A stretch of DNA of 64,000 nucleotides from a virus, in IMG/VR virus record IMGVR_UViG_3300035698_035310, positions 62,001 through 126,000 of that record, one strand, 5' to 3'. The notes beneath the pieces are model-generated. The model was not told the origin of the DNA, made no database searches, and saw only the letters and a program-made list of their open reading frames with translations. Of this stretch, positions 43,654-51,797 are shown piece by piece. How positions within the stretch are numbered: position 1 is the stretch's first letter; each line of letters begins with the position of its first letter. Made by a program: the position numbers and the translations under genes.

Positions 43654-44772
43654 ATGTCCATTACTGAAATAAATTTAATTGATGAAGCTTTTCCTATCGC
43701 CGGAATAGATCAACCATCTGACGGATATAGAGATAACTTTAACAATATTAAAATATCATTGACTGATCTGGATACAGCAGTCATCACCGAAATGGATGAT
43801 ATTAGTGATGTTGATACAACTAGTGTTGCGCCCATATTAAATGATATATTCACATTTGATAGCACAAATTGGGTTCCTATAGCATTCGAGATTGTGAATG
43901 ATATTACCCCACAATTAGGTGGATTATTAGACCTTAATGGATTTGGATTGGGTGATGGAACAAATATTATTATTAGTTTAGTTGAAGCTGCTACCCCTGT
44001 TAACTATCTTGCTTTTGGTAATGCGGATACGGGCGTTTCGCCTATCATTGCATCGATTGGCACAGATACAGATGTTGGATTAGTATTAAAACCAAAAAAT
44101 GCTGGTAAAGTAACCATAAGTTCAGATGATGCAGAAGCAGATATAACAACCGATGGAGTTTTGCCGTTGTTAATTAGACCTGCTAATTCATTGACATTGC
44201 GTTCTGGTGGTAATACATCGGGTAATGGTTATTCCACTGTACTTCGCGGTGGTGATAGCACAGGTGGCGATGGTGATGGTGGTGAAGTAATTATTAAACC
44301 TGGCGTATTCGATGGTTCTGGTAGTCAAGGCGGCGTGACGGTTAGAGATGAAACAGATGATGAAATAATTAGATTTAGAGGAACAAGCACAGGTACACCA
44401 GTAAATTCAATTTTGATTGTTAACTCTATAACCACAGAAGGACCAGCATTGTTAACAATTGGCGACGACGCCAATGTAGATTTTCTTATTGTTCCCAAAG
44501 GAACTGGAAAATTAGATGTTTCTGGTATTTTATATCCAAACACCGATGGAACAACTGATGGCGATGTTATGAAAACTGATGCTGCTGGTGTTCTTTCGTT
44601 TGACGCACCAACCGATTTAGGTGAATTTACAGTTGCTGGCTTGCCTGCTGCTGCTACGAATGCCGATTCATGGGCGCTGGCAACAGATGCTAGTGGCGGA
44701 AGAACAATCGTGCGTAGCGATGGCACCGCATGGAAGGTGATAGCGTTAGAGAGTGCAACAGTAGTAACATAA
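43654..44772 (+). CDS. tail-fibre/adhesin-like protein
   Basis: 372 residues. N-terminus has the phage fibre pattern DQPSDGYRDNFNNIKISL. A Gly/Asp-rich beta middle (LRSGGNTSGNGYSTVLRGGD) follows. The end, AGLPAAATNADSWALATDAS then GRTIVRSDGTAWKVI, is typical of fibre proteins. Shine-Dalgarno GGAG; late boxes upstream. Virion receptor-binding or structural role is likely. Confidence 0.8.
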   Translation: MSITEINLIDEAFPIAGIDQPSDGYRDNFNNIKISLTDLDTAVITEMDDISDVDTTSVAPILNDIFTFDSTNWVPIAFEIVNDITPQLGGLLDLNGFGLGDGTNIIISLVEAATPVNYLAFGNADTGVSPIIASIGTDTDVGLVLKPKNAGKVTISSDDAEADITTDGVLPLLIRPANSLTLRSGGNTSGNGYSTVLRGGDSTGGDGDGGEVIIKPGVFDGSGSQGGVTVRDETDDEIIRFRGTSTGTPVNSILIVNSITTEGPALLTIGDDANVDFLIVPKGTGKLDVSGILYPNTDGTTDGDVMKTDAAGVLSFDAPTDLGEFTVAGLPAAATNADSWALATDASGGRTIVRSDGTAWKVIALESATVVT

Positions 44773-44776
44773 GGCA

Positions 44777-44784
44777 TATAAATA
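44777..44784 (+). promoter_or_regulatory. putative late box (TATAAATA) abutting a start codon
   Basis: Exact TATAAATA, 3 bases before ATG 44788. Either a leaderless promoter or a promoter for downstream genes. Confidence 0.4.
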
Positions 44785-44787
44785 TAA

Positions 44788-45090
44788 ATGGCTTCTTCAA
44801 TAATAGAAACAGACCCACAATCAGGTATAGATCAACCAGCATCAGTTGTTAGAAATAATTTTGTTCGAGCGAAAATCGAAATAGAAGAGTTGCAGGATGA
44901 AAAAATTAATAAATCAGGCGACACTATGTCAGGATTGTTAAAACTTGCTGCCTTAAATATTGCTGAACTCCCCGATCCAGCAACAAACTTAGCAGGTATT
45001 GCAGTAGTAACAGACTCTGGCCCTAACCCTATTCCAGTTTATAGTAATGGTATAGCTTGGCTTAAATTTTCGGATGATTCTGCTATATAA
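44788..45090 (+). CDS. small tail-fibre-like protein
   Basis: 100 residues. Starts with the same DQPASVVRNNFVRAKIEIEEL pattern (14 of about 20 positions similar to the upstream fibre start), then NKSGDTMSGLLKL, the collar motif common in phage fibres, and ends with AGIAVVTDSGPNPIPVYSNG. It looks like a short paralogue of the upstream fibre. Confidence 0.75.
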   Translation: MASSIIETDPQSGIDQPASVVRNNFVRAKIEIEELQDEKINKSGDTMSGLLKLAALNIAELPDPATNLAGIAVVTDSGPNPIPVYSNGIAWLKFSDDSAI

Positions 45091-45091
45091 A

Positions 45092-45120
45092 TTGACATTA
45101 ATACAGTAATCATGTAGTAT
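45092..45120 (+). promoter_or_regulatory. sigma70-type promoter
   Basis: TTGACA 45092-45097, spacer 17, TAGTAT 45115-45120. Confidence 0.8.
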
Positions 45121-45152
45121 TCATCAAATAATTAAACTAAAGGTGAATAATA

Positions 45153-45590
45153 ATGACTGATTTAAACAATACATTTAAACAATATCAAACATTCGTAGAG
45201 GGTGTAACTAGTGAAACAAGTAAAGATACTGAAATGTTTCAAAAACGCATTACAGAATTAGAACAAGCTGGTATTAATTTTGCAGAATTTGATACTGCTA
45301 TTGCTGGCATCGGCGGTGAAGCGGGTGAGATTGGCGATTTATGGAAAAAATTAAAATATCATGGTAAGCCATGGAATGAAGAAAATAGACAAAATTTTAT
45401 TGACGAAGCAGGAGATATGTTTTGGTATCTAGCAAAATATATGCAATCATTGAATATCACGATAGAAGAAGTATTAGATAGAAATGTTGCAAAATTAGAA
45501 TCGAGATATCCCGGTGGAACTTTTTCAATAGAACGATCAGAAGTTCGTGATAGAGAAATTGATCCGAGTTACGAAGGTAAAAATACATAA
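45153..45590 (+). CDS. MazG-like nucleotide pyrophosphohydrolase
   Basis: 145 residues. It has the MazG core EAGEIGDLWKKLKYHG, then FIDEAGDMFWYLAKYMQSL, with EExxE/ExxD metal ligands (EAGEIGDLW ... DEAGDMFW). MazG-type enzymes hydrolyse NTPs or alarmones; phages use them to balance nucleotide pools or lower (p)ppGpp. A long N-terminal segment (about 45 residues) precedes the domain. Own promoter. Confidence 0.85.
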   Translation: MTDLNNTFKQYQTFVEGVTSETSKDTEMFQKRITELEQAGINFAEFDTAIAGIGGEAGEIGDLWKKLKYHGKPWNEENRQNFIDEAGDMFWYLAKYMQSLNITIEEVLDRNVAKLESRYPGGTFSIERSEVRDREIDPSYEGKNT

Positions 45591-45603
45591 GAGGTATTTA
45601 AAA

Positions 45604-45888
45604 ATGCATCCAGGTTTAGAAAAAGAAAAAGCAAGCGAAATGTCTATAGAAGATTGTCACGAAAAGATAACTGAAATAGATAGACGCATGGGAATAGCAT
45701 ATCAATTAACGCACACTGACGTATTGCCGCAAATGCGATTATTAAAAGAGCATTATCAAATGATAATAAAAGATAAAATGGACGCAGAGATGCAAGAAAT
45801 GATAGATTCTGATCCTAAACTTGGACGCACCGTTATTGATATAGATTGGCCCGATCCTGCTGATGAAGAAGATGAAGACACGTTTTAA
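45604..45888 (+). CDS. hypothetical coiled-coil protein
   Basis: 94 residues from ATG 45604 (GAGGTATTT upstream). Helical, acidic C-terminus (DPADEEDEDTF). A longer in-frame start lies inside the MazG gene. Unknown. Confidence 0.6.
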   Translation: MHPGLEKEKASEMSIEDCHEKITEIDRRMGIAYQLTHTDVLPQMRLLKEHYQMIIKDKMDAEMQEMIDSDPKLGRTVIDIDWPDPADEEDEDTF

Positions 45889-45889
45889 C

Positions 45890-45919
45890 TTGACAGGTGT
45901 ATAACAAATATATTATATT
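45890..45919 (+). promoter_or_regulatory. sigma70-type promoter
   Basis: TTGACA 45890-45895 with TATATT 45914-45919 (spacer 18). Confidence 0.65.
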
Positions 45920-45946
45920 TGTTAACTCTAAAAGAGGATAAAAGTG

Positions 45947-46159
45947 ATGACAAAAGTTTCACATGTTGTATTGAGTGCAGAAGACCAAACCAAGAAAGAT
46001 ATCGAATCTTTAAAAACTATATTTACTGAACATGGTATATCGATTGGGTTAAATATTTTACATAATGCATGGTCATATAGTTTAATAGAACAATGCCATA
46101 TCAATCAAAGTGTTGTACACGCAGTAGATGAATATAATACATCAGTAACGGATAAATAG
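45947..46159 (+). CDS. small hypothetical protein
   Basis: 70 residues; start ATG 45947 next to a GTG. Followed at 2 bases by the DnaE-like gene. Unknown. Confidence 0.55.
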   Translation: MTKVSHVVLSAEDQTKKDIESLKTIFTEHGISIGLNILHNAWSYSLIEQCHINQSVVHAVDEYNTSVTDK

Positions 46160-46161
46160 TA

Positions 46162-46698
46162 GTGATTAAAGAGTTAAAAGATAGATATATTGATGATATA
46201 GGCAGGGTGATAATGACCACCGATGGTCTTATTGATATGTTAATGAAGCAACAATCAATCGAAGGTTTATTGGTTGAAGAATGTGACGACACACTTAAAT
46301 ATAATACAAATATCGATAACAACAAACAGTTAGAAATATACTCAGACGAGAAAGCGAACGAAACACCTGATATATATGATTCAATTGCCACAACTAGGTG
46401 GAAAACACCAGAGAAATATCAAATTGCAGATGATGCATTAGTAACGTGGTTATTTGAGAAATGTAAATCTGAAAATGAATACAACAGAGTTTTAATGGAA
46501 TTAGAAATGTTTGATGATCGTGGGTTATATCCATTACTTAAACATTTAATATTTTTGGTAGATCATTTTAGAAAAAACAATATTGTATGGGGTATAGGGC
46601 GCGGATCGAGTGTTTCATCATATATTTTATTTCTCATTGGAATACACAGAGTTAATTCGATTGATTTTAATTTAAACATCAACGATTTTTTAAAATAA
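46162..46698 (+). CDS. short protein resembling a DNA polymerase III alpha (DnaE) fragment
   Basis: 178 residues, GTG start. The first 95 residues are unassigned and include RWKTPEKYQIADDALVTWLF. The last 80 resemble the start of the C-family polymerase palm: NEYNRVLMELEMFDDRGLYP, then NIVWGIGRGSSVSSYILFLI, matching the GxGRGSA..S...YLLGI signature, and HRVNSIDFNLNINDFL. The protein stops where DnaE would continue to its catalytic Asp residues, so polymerase activity is not expected. I infer a relic or a regulatory/binding fragment. Confidence 0.68.
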   Translation: MIKELKDRYIDDIGRVIMTTDGLIDMLMKQQSIEGLLVEECDDTLKYNTNIDNNKQLEIYSDEKANETPDIYDSIATTRWKTPEKYQIADDALVTWLFEKCKSENEYNRVLMELEMFDDRGLYPLLKHLIFLVDHFRKNNIVWGIGRGSSVSSYILFLIGIHRVNSIDFNLNINDFLK

Positions 46699-46709
46699 GG
46701 AAAAATTAA

Positions 46710-47072
46710 ATGGTAAAAAGACATAAAAGTGCTAAAGGTGATCAAATAGATTTTGATCTTTTGCAACTTAATAATAAAGAAGTGGTAGCCATTGGTAATG
46801 CCAGCATGAATGCAAACGGCGATACATTAGGAAGGGGTGGAGTAATTGTTCGAAAAGTAGACGATATCCCCAAATCACAATTAGCAGACCCTAATGCAGC
46901 ATACAATCAACAAAATCCAAAATCGACTAAATTAGTTAGTTTAAAGAGTGCAGTTGTAGTTGATGACGTTGTTGTAGAAGCGACACCCGAAGTGGTGGTT
47001 GAAGAAACAGTCGTTGATGAAATCGAAAAAAAGCAAAAATCTAAAAGAAAAATAATTGACAGCGAAGAGTAA
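46710..47072 (+). CDS. hypothetical protein
   Basis: 120 residues. Basic N-terminus, then a Val/Glu-rich low-complexity C-terminus (VVVEATPEVVVEETVVDE) and a Lys-rich tail. Unknown. The promoter of the next gene begins inside its end. Confidence 0.58.
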   Translation: MVKRHKSAKGDQIDFDLLQLNNKEVVAIGNASMNANGDTLGRGGVIVRKVDDIPKSQLADPNAAYNQQNPKSTKLVSLKSAVVVDDVVVEATPEVVVEETVVDEIEKKQKSKRKIIDSEE

Positions 47073-47085
47073 AATGTAGTATACT
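47056..47085 (+). promoter_or_regulatory. sigma70-type promoter for the co-chaperonin
   Basis: TTGACA 47056-47061, spacer 18, TATACT 47080-47085. Confidence 0.75.
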
Positions 47086-47117
47086 TCATTATAATAAAGT
47101 ATTAATGGAGTATACAA

Positions 47118-47507
47118 ATGGCTACCGATTTTGATTATAGTACAACTGGTGTATTAACACCAATTCGCGATCATGTTATAGTTACAGAAATGGACAACGA
47201 AGATGAGCGAATAGTTAACGGCATCATTCTGTTAAGTGAAACAGGATCAGACCGTGGCATCCACCCAAGACAAGCATATGTAACCGCAGTAGGGCCAGAT
47301 CAATCAGATGTGGCACCCGGCGATTGGATATTGGTCGAACACGGACGATGGACACGTGGTGTAAAATTAGACGATGGAAATATATATCGCAAAGTTGACC
47401 CATCTTGCATATTGGGAATAACTGGCGATAAGACTGACGATCTTCAGGTAATGGGCGACAAAGTTGTTAATAATTCTAGACATAATATGGGCGGGTTTGA
47501 CGAATAA
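47118..47507 (+). CDS. gp31/GroES-like co-chaperonin
   Basis: 129 residues (T4 gp31 111, GroES 97). Core: LTPIRDHVIVTEMDNEDERI, the mobile-loop-like IVNGIILLSE, then HPRQAYVTAVGPDQSDVAPG and DWILVEHGRWTRGVK, ending VDPSCILGI. In T4, gp31 replaces GroES so that GroEL folds the capsid protein. The loop tail I-V-N-G-I-I-L is the expected GroEL contact. Extra 25-residue C-terminus. Just before the clamp loader gene. Confidence 0.85.
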   Translation: MATDFDYSTTGVLTPIRDHVIVTEMDNEDERIVNGIILLSETGSDRGIHPRQAYVTAVGPDQSDVAPGDWILVEHGRWTRGVKLDDGNIYRKVDPSCILGITGDKTDDLQVMGDKVVNNSRHNMGGFDE

Positions 47508-47558
47508 ATCAAACGATTATACCAGTAAGTTATAACCCCCAATAAAGAGAAATAAAGT

Positions 47559-48482
47559 ATGTCAATTAAAGAATTATGGACCGAAAAATATCGTCCAAAA
47601 CGAATCGAAGATTATGTATTTCGTGATGAAAAACAGAAAAAACAAATAGAAGCATGGGTTTCAGAAAAAGCAATACCACATTTGCTATTATCTGGCACCC
47701 AAGGTATCGGCAAAACAACAATCGCGAAGGTTTTATTTCGTGAATTAGAAGTTCCACCAGAAGATATATTAGAGTTGAATGCCAGTGATAACACTGGTGT
47801 TGACGATATGAGAAATCGCGTTGGTAGTTTTGCAAGCAGAATGCCATTTGGTGAATTTAGATATATTTTATTAGATGAAGCAGATTATTTAACACCTAAC
47901 TCACAAGCAGTATTGCGTGGATATTTAGAGAAATATTCGGCAACCTCGAGATTTGTGTTGACCTGCAATTACGATTATAAAATCATACCAGCATTGAAAA
48001 GTAGAACGCAAGGGTTTCATTTAGAAAAACTTGATCGTGGTGAATTCGATATTCGAATTGCTACCATATTGGCGTCAGAAGGCGTTGAATTTGATGCATC
48101 ACTTATGGATTCATTTATTGAAGCCACATATCCAGATTTGCGCAAGTGTATTAATGATTTACAACAAAACGTCGTTGATGGAATATTGACATTACCAGTG
48201 GTAAGTTCAGGCAATGATGATTATAAAATATTAATGGTTGAATTGTTTAAAGATAAAAAAATAAGAGAAGCAAGAAAATTGATTTGCACACAAGCAAGAC
48301 CAGAAGAATATGATGATATATATAGATTTTTATATCAAAACTTGCAATATTTTGGTAATGAACAAAATCAAGAAACTGCCATTATTAAAATAAAAGAAGG
48401 TTTGGTTAATCACGCTATTTGTGCCGATCCTGAAATAAATCTTGCCGCTACAATGGTAGAACTAGGATATTTGATGGAATAA
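47559..48482 (+). CDS. clamp-loader small subunit (gp44/RFC-like)
   Basis: 307 residues (T4 gp44 319). N-terminal WTEKYRPKRIEDYVF box typical of RFC subunits, Walker A GTQGIGKTT (about 46-54), Walker B LLDEADYL (about 105), SRC motif LKSRTQGF, then a helical C-terminal part. It loads the sliding clamp onto DNA in an ATP-driven complex. In T4 the clamp also activates late transcription, consistent with the late boxes seen here. T4's gp62 partner is not evident nearby. Confidence 0.93.
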   Translation: MSIKELWTEKYRPKRIEDYVFRDEKQKKQIEAWVSEKAIPHLLLSGTQGIGKTTIAKVLFRELEVPPEDILELNASDNTGVDDMRNRVGSFASRMPFGEFRYILLDEADYLTPNSQAVLRGYLEKYSATSRFVLTCNYDYKIIPALKSRTQGFHLEKLDRGEFDIRIATILASEGVEFDASLMDSFIEATYPDLRKCINDLQQNVVDGILTLPVVSSGNDDYKILMVELFKDKKIREARKLICTQARPEEYDDIYRFLYQNLQYFGNEQNQETAIIKIKEGLVNHAICADPEINLAATMVELGYLME

Positions 48483-48528
48483 TCATGAAAGAAAACGAAT
48501 AGTTACACAAAAAACACGAGGACATGAT

Positions 48529-48861
48529 ATGAAATTAGTTATTATAGAAAGCCCATTCGCCGCCCCCACCGATGAAGGTGTTCAAGAAAATATTATATAT
48601 GCAAGGAGATGCGTTCGTGATAGTCTTGACAAAGGTGAAGCACCAATAGCATCACATTTGCTTTATACGCAAGATGGTATATTAGACGATACGATACAAC
48701 ATGAACGCGATTGGGGCATAAATGCCGGATTGGCGTGGCGGAAAGTGGCTGAAGGATCGGTTGTATATACTGATAAAGGTATAACAAAAGGAATGGAATA
48801 TGGCATTAAAGCCGCAGAAAGTTCTGGTATATCGGTTGAATACCGAAAACTCGATAATTAA
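48529..48861 (+). CDS. DUF4406/DUF7768-like nucleoside-binding protein
   Basis: 110 residues. VIIESPFAAPTDEGVQENII then YARRCVRDSLDKGEAPIASH and LLYTQDGILDDTIQHERDWG, ending with WRKVAEGSVVYTDKGITKGM. This matches the small deoxyribosyltransferase-like fold found in many phages. Distant relative of the protein at 14681. Substrate unknown. Confidence 0.75.
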   Translation: MKLVIIESPFAAPTDEGVQENIIYARRCVRDSLDKGEAPIASHLLYTQDGILDDTIQHERDWGINAGLAWRKVAEGSVVYTDKGITKGMEYGIKAAESSGISVEYRKLDN

Positions 48862-48875
48862 AAAGGATAAAATAA

Positions 48876-49304
48876 ATGGTTTTTTCAAAATATGACAAAG
48901 GTCGCCCATTTTTGGTGGTAACACAAAATTCAAGACCCGCAGAAGGCGAGAATACTTCAACAAAAAACTGGGGCAAAACTGGCAAGAAAGTAATACAAGA
49001 AATGGTTTCAATTGTTGATACCGTCAAAGATAAGCATCTTTTCGAAGCCGCAGTTATTGTTGATGTTTTACAACGACGCATCGTTAAATCAAGATTTTCT
49101 GATGATAATAGCGCCACATTAACTCATTATTTGACACAATACAAAAAAGAAATTGCTGAAGGTATTCAGGTTTGGATGAGTAGACAATATGAAAATCAAG
49201 ATGAAGCCCAAGCATTCATGGATAATCTTGATTCAGAAATAGTAAAAATGGATGTACCAACTGATATAGTGGATGTAGTACCAGATGAAACAGTTAGCGA
49301 ATAA
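48876..49304 (+). CDS. hypothetical protein downstream of the clamp loader
   Basis: 142 residues. Basic N-terminal half (GENTSTKNWGKTGKKVIQEM), helical middle, acidic C-terminus (VDVVPDETVSE). Its position after gp44-like would suit a partner, but I see no gp62 similarity. Overlaps the next gene by 20 bases. Confidence 0.58.
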   Translation: MVFSKYDKGRPFLVVTQNSRPAEGENTSTKNWGKTGKKVIQEMVSIVDTVKDKHLFEAAVIVDVLQRRIVKSRFSDDNSATLTHYLTQYKKEIAEGIQVWMSRQYENQDEAQAFMDNLDSEIVKMDVPTDIVDVVPDETVSE

Positions 49305-49905
49305 TATAATACTTTGCGATATCGATGGATGCTTGCTAAATTGGCTTGATTCATTCATTGATTATATGAAAACCCAATGGGGCTATACATGGAACCATGA
49401 ATTGGGTGAGCCACATCAATATGATATGGCACCACATTTTGGAATAACACATGACGAAGTTGTTATACATATAACAAACTTCAATGTTGGGTTCTGGCAG
49501 TTTGGTGCGTTAAAACCGACTGATGGTGCACAGGATGCTATGATTAAACTTTCTGATATGGGATATAGATTTGTTGCTATCAGCAGTTGTTCCACTGATA
49601 ATAGAACTGTTGCACTTAGAAAAGCAAATTTATATAATCATTTTGGTGATATATTCGATGATGTGCACTGTATTGACATACATGAAAACAAAAAATCATA
49701 CTTAACAAAGCATCAACCAACGTTTTGGATTGAAGATAATTTCAACAATTGCGTTGATGGATTGCAGTATGGTCACAATTGTATACTTGTAAATAGAAAT
49801 TGGAACGAAAATGATCATCATGATGAAATAACTCGATTTGATGAATGGTCGCAAATAGTTGATTTCATTGGAGAAAATAAAAATTTTAATAAAGTCCGCA
49901 CTTAA
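49285..49905 (+). CDS. HAD-superfamily hydrolase
   Basis: 206 residues. HAD motif I is DIDGCLLNW (residues 12-20), motif II is around AISSCSTDN, and motif IV is around WIEDNFNNC (Glu-Asp in place of DD). Cap insert between motifs I and II. Probably a phosphatase acting on a nucleotide or sugar phosphate in the cytoplasm. Overlaps the upstream gene. Confidence 0.78.
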   Translation: MKQLANNIILCDIDGCLLNWLDSFIDYMKTQWGYTWNHELGEPHQYDMAPHFGITHDEVVIHITNFNVGFWQFGALKPTDGAQDAMIKLSDMGYRFVAISSCSTDNRTVALRKANLYNHFGDIFDDVHCIDIHENKKSYLTKHQPTFWIEDNFNNCVDGLQYGHNCILVNRNWNENDHHDEITRFDEWSQIVDFIGENKNFNKVRT

Positions 49906-49923
49906 TAGCACCCAATATTAGAC

Positions 49924-49934
49924 TAAATACTATT
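49924..49934 (+). promoter_or_regulatory. putative late promoter (TAAATACTATT)
   Basis: Matches the 11-base 3' part of the T4 late consensus, 50 bases before the PhoH start. Confidence 0.6.
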
Positions 49935-49984
49935 AGGTTGAATGGCCGTTCGCCGCTTTCTTTTAACATAAGCAAAGGAGCATT

Positions 49985-50737
49985 ATGGTGACTAGACATA
50001 AAGCGAAACATAAAAAAAACAACCAAGGAAATCAACGATCTAACGATAATATCGTTAATATCAATGATTATAAGACCCCAACGAAGAGTAGAAAGACAAA
50101 AGTAGATATTATACCACGAAATGAAGCACAGGAAGATTATATTTTCGCAATAGAAGATTGCAGAGTTGTGTTTGGTGTTGGCCCTGCTGGCACCGGTAAA
50201 ACATATATTCCGACATTGATGGCAATCAAATCCCTTAAAGCAGGCGAAGTTGAAAAAATTGTAATGACTCGACCGATGGTAAGCGTGGATGAAGATATAG
50301 GTGCATTGCCAGGTGCATTGCCAGGTGATATTGTGGCAAAAACTGCACCATGGGCTAGACCCATTGTTGATATATTAGAAGAATTTTACCACCCAACTCA
50401 AATAGCATCAATGATGGAATCGGGAATTATAGAATTTTCACCATTAGGATTTATGAGAGGTAGAACATTTAAGAACAGCTTTATCATCTTCGACGAAGCA
50501 CAAAATGCTACCGTATCGCAGATGAAAATGGTATTAACACGGATTGGTCAAGGAAGTCAGATGGTTATTATTGGCGACTTGAACCAACATGACAGAGGAT
50601 TTGAGGCGAATGGCCTTAAAGATTTTATTGATCGTTCTATTAATTCAGAAAATATCGACGTAATCGAATTTAGCAGGGGTGACATTGAGCGCGACGAGGT
50701 TGTTGCAGATGTTCTAGAAATTTACGGCGAAGAATAA
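49985..50737 (+). CDS. phoH: PhoH-like ATPase
   Basis: 250 residues. Walker A GPAGTGKTY (about 64-72), then MTRPMVSVDEDIGALPG, PLGFMRGRTF, Walker B FIIFDEAQNAT and GDLNQHDRG. PhoH is a common phage core gene; it is an RNA/DNA-stimulated ATPase, often in pho regulons. A local direct repeat duplicates GALP in the loop after IGALPG. Start preceded by AAAGGAG. First 45 residues are a basic extension. Confidence 0.92.
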   Translation: MVTRHKAKHKKNNQGNQRSNDNIVNINDYKTPTKSRKTKVDIIPRNEAQEDYIFAIEDCRVVFGVGPAGTGKTYIPTLMAIKSLKAGEVEKIVMTRPMVSVDEDIGALPGALPGDIVAKTAPWARPIVDILEEFYHPTQIASMMESGIIEFSPLGFMRGRTFKNSFIIFDEAQNATVSQMKMVLTRIGQGSQMVIIGDLNQHDRGFEANGLKDFIDRSINSENIDVIEFSRGDIERDEVVADVLEIYGEE

Positions 50738-50753
50738 CAAAATCTCCTAATTG

Positions 50754-50786
50754 GTTAGGTGCAGATATAAAAATTCTGCACCTAAC
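50754..50786 (+). terminator. strong 12-bp hairpin after phoH (terminator-like, short T tail)
   Basis: Perfect stem 50754-50765 with 50775-50786, nine-base loop, followed by TATTTG. The T tract is weak, so it may be a processing or attenuation hairpin. Confidence 0.6.
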
Positions 50787-50789
50787 TAT

Positions 50790-50818
50790 TTGACATATCA
50801 TCATTTTTAGTGTATTAT
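50790..50818 (+). promoter_or_regulatory. sigma70-type promoter
   Basis: TTGACA 50790-50795, spacer 17, TATTAT 50813-50818. Confidence 0.75.
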
Positions 50819-50859
50819 ATCGAAAATATGAGATAAATCAATAATGTTTTTTATGTATG

Positions 50860-50867
50860 TATAAATA
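50860..50867 (+). promoter_or_regulatory. putative late promoter (TATAAATA)
   Basis: TATAAATAGTATT at 50860-50872 differs from T4 late TATAAATACTATT by one base; just before the endonuclease gene. Confidence 0.62.
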
Positions 50868-50902
50868 GTATTACAGTTATTACATACATAAAAGGATTTA
50901 TT

Positions 50903-51796
50903 ATGAAATGCGAAAATGGTTGCGGCAAAGAATCTATATATATAACCAAGCGTGGAAGGCATATATGCGCCAAATCTGGAAATTCATGTCCCGCTGTTAA
51001 AGAGAGAAAAAAACTATCGTATTTGAAAAAATATGGAGTTGAAAATCCGCAACAATCAAAAGAAATAAAAGATAAAACAAAAAAAACAAATCTTGACCGA
51101 TATGGTTCAGAATATATTGTTATTTCTAAAGATTTTAATAAAAAAAGCAAAAAAACATTAATGGAAAATTATGGTGTCGAATATAATATGCAATCGGATA
51201 TAATACAAAATAACAGAAGAAAAAAATCATTAGATATATATGGCGTAGATCATCAAAGTAAACGTGAAGACATTAAAGATAAAAAAAGGCAGACGTCATT
51301 AAAACGATATGGGGTAGAAAGTTATTTTCAAACCGATGAATTTAGAGAAAAATATATAAAAACAATGTTGGATAGATATGGCGTCGAGAATCCCATGCAT
51401 GATAAAAAAATAAGAGAAAAATGTATTAAAGCTGCCATATCTTCATATTATAAAAAGGGCATAGGTATATCGTCTAACGGTGAACAGCGATGGCTTGATA
51501 GCCATAATATAGATATAAAAAATAGACAAAAAGTTATTGAATGTAACAGTGGCAAAATTTATAGTGTTGATGCATTAGTTGATAATACGGTTTATGAATA
51601 TTTGGGTGTTTTTTGGCACGGACATCCAAAATATTTTGATCATGAAAAAATTAATACAGTCGTTGATATATCATTTGGCGAGTTATATATAAAAACAACA
51701 CAGCGCATTAATGATATTATTGACACTGGATATGAAATTATTGTAGTATGGGAAGATGGAACAAATTTTACAGGAAATGAAATACATGAGACGTGA
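50903..51796 (+). CDS. homing-endonuclease-like protein with YGVENP repeats and a VSR-type nuclease domain
   Basis: 297 residues. N-terminal Cys knuckles (CENGCGKE, ICAKSGNSC), then about five repeats of K(Y/R)YGVE(N/S)PxQxxEIxxKxKKTxLxxYG (DUF7487-like). The C-terminal nuclease part has TVYEYLGVFWHGHPKYFDHE, then SFGELYIKTTQRINDIIDTG and YEIIVVWEDG, like phage VSR/EDxHD homing nucleases. It sits between phoH and the topoisomerase subunit gene and ends 2 bases before that gene's start. Basic, AT-rich. Confidence 0.8.
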   Translation: MKCENGCGKESIYITKRGRHICAKSGNSCPAVKERKKLSYLKKYGVENPQQSKEIKDKTKKTNLDRYGSEYIVISKDFNKKSKKTLMENYGVEYNMQSDIIQNNRRKKSLDIYGVDHQSKREDIKDKKRQTSLKRYGVESYFQTDEFREKYIKTMLDRYGVENPMHDKKIREKCIKAAISSYYKKGIGISSNGEQRWLDSHNIDIKNRQKVIECNSGKIYSVDALVDNTVYEYLGVFWHGHPKYFDHEKINTVVDISFGELYIKTTQRINDIIDTGYEIIVVWEDGTNFTGNEIHET

Positions 51797-51797
51797 T

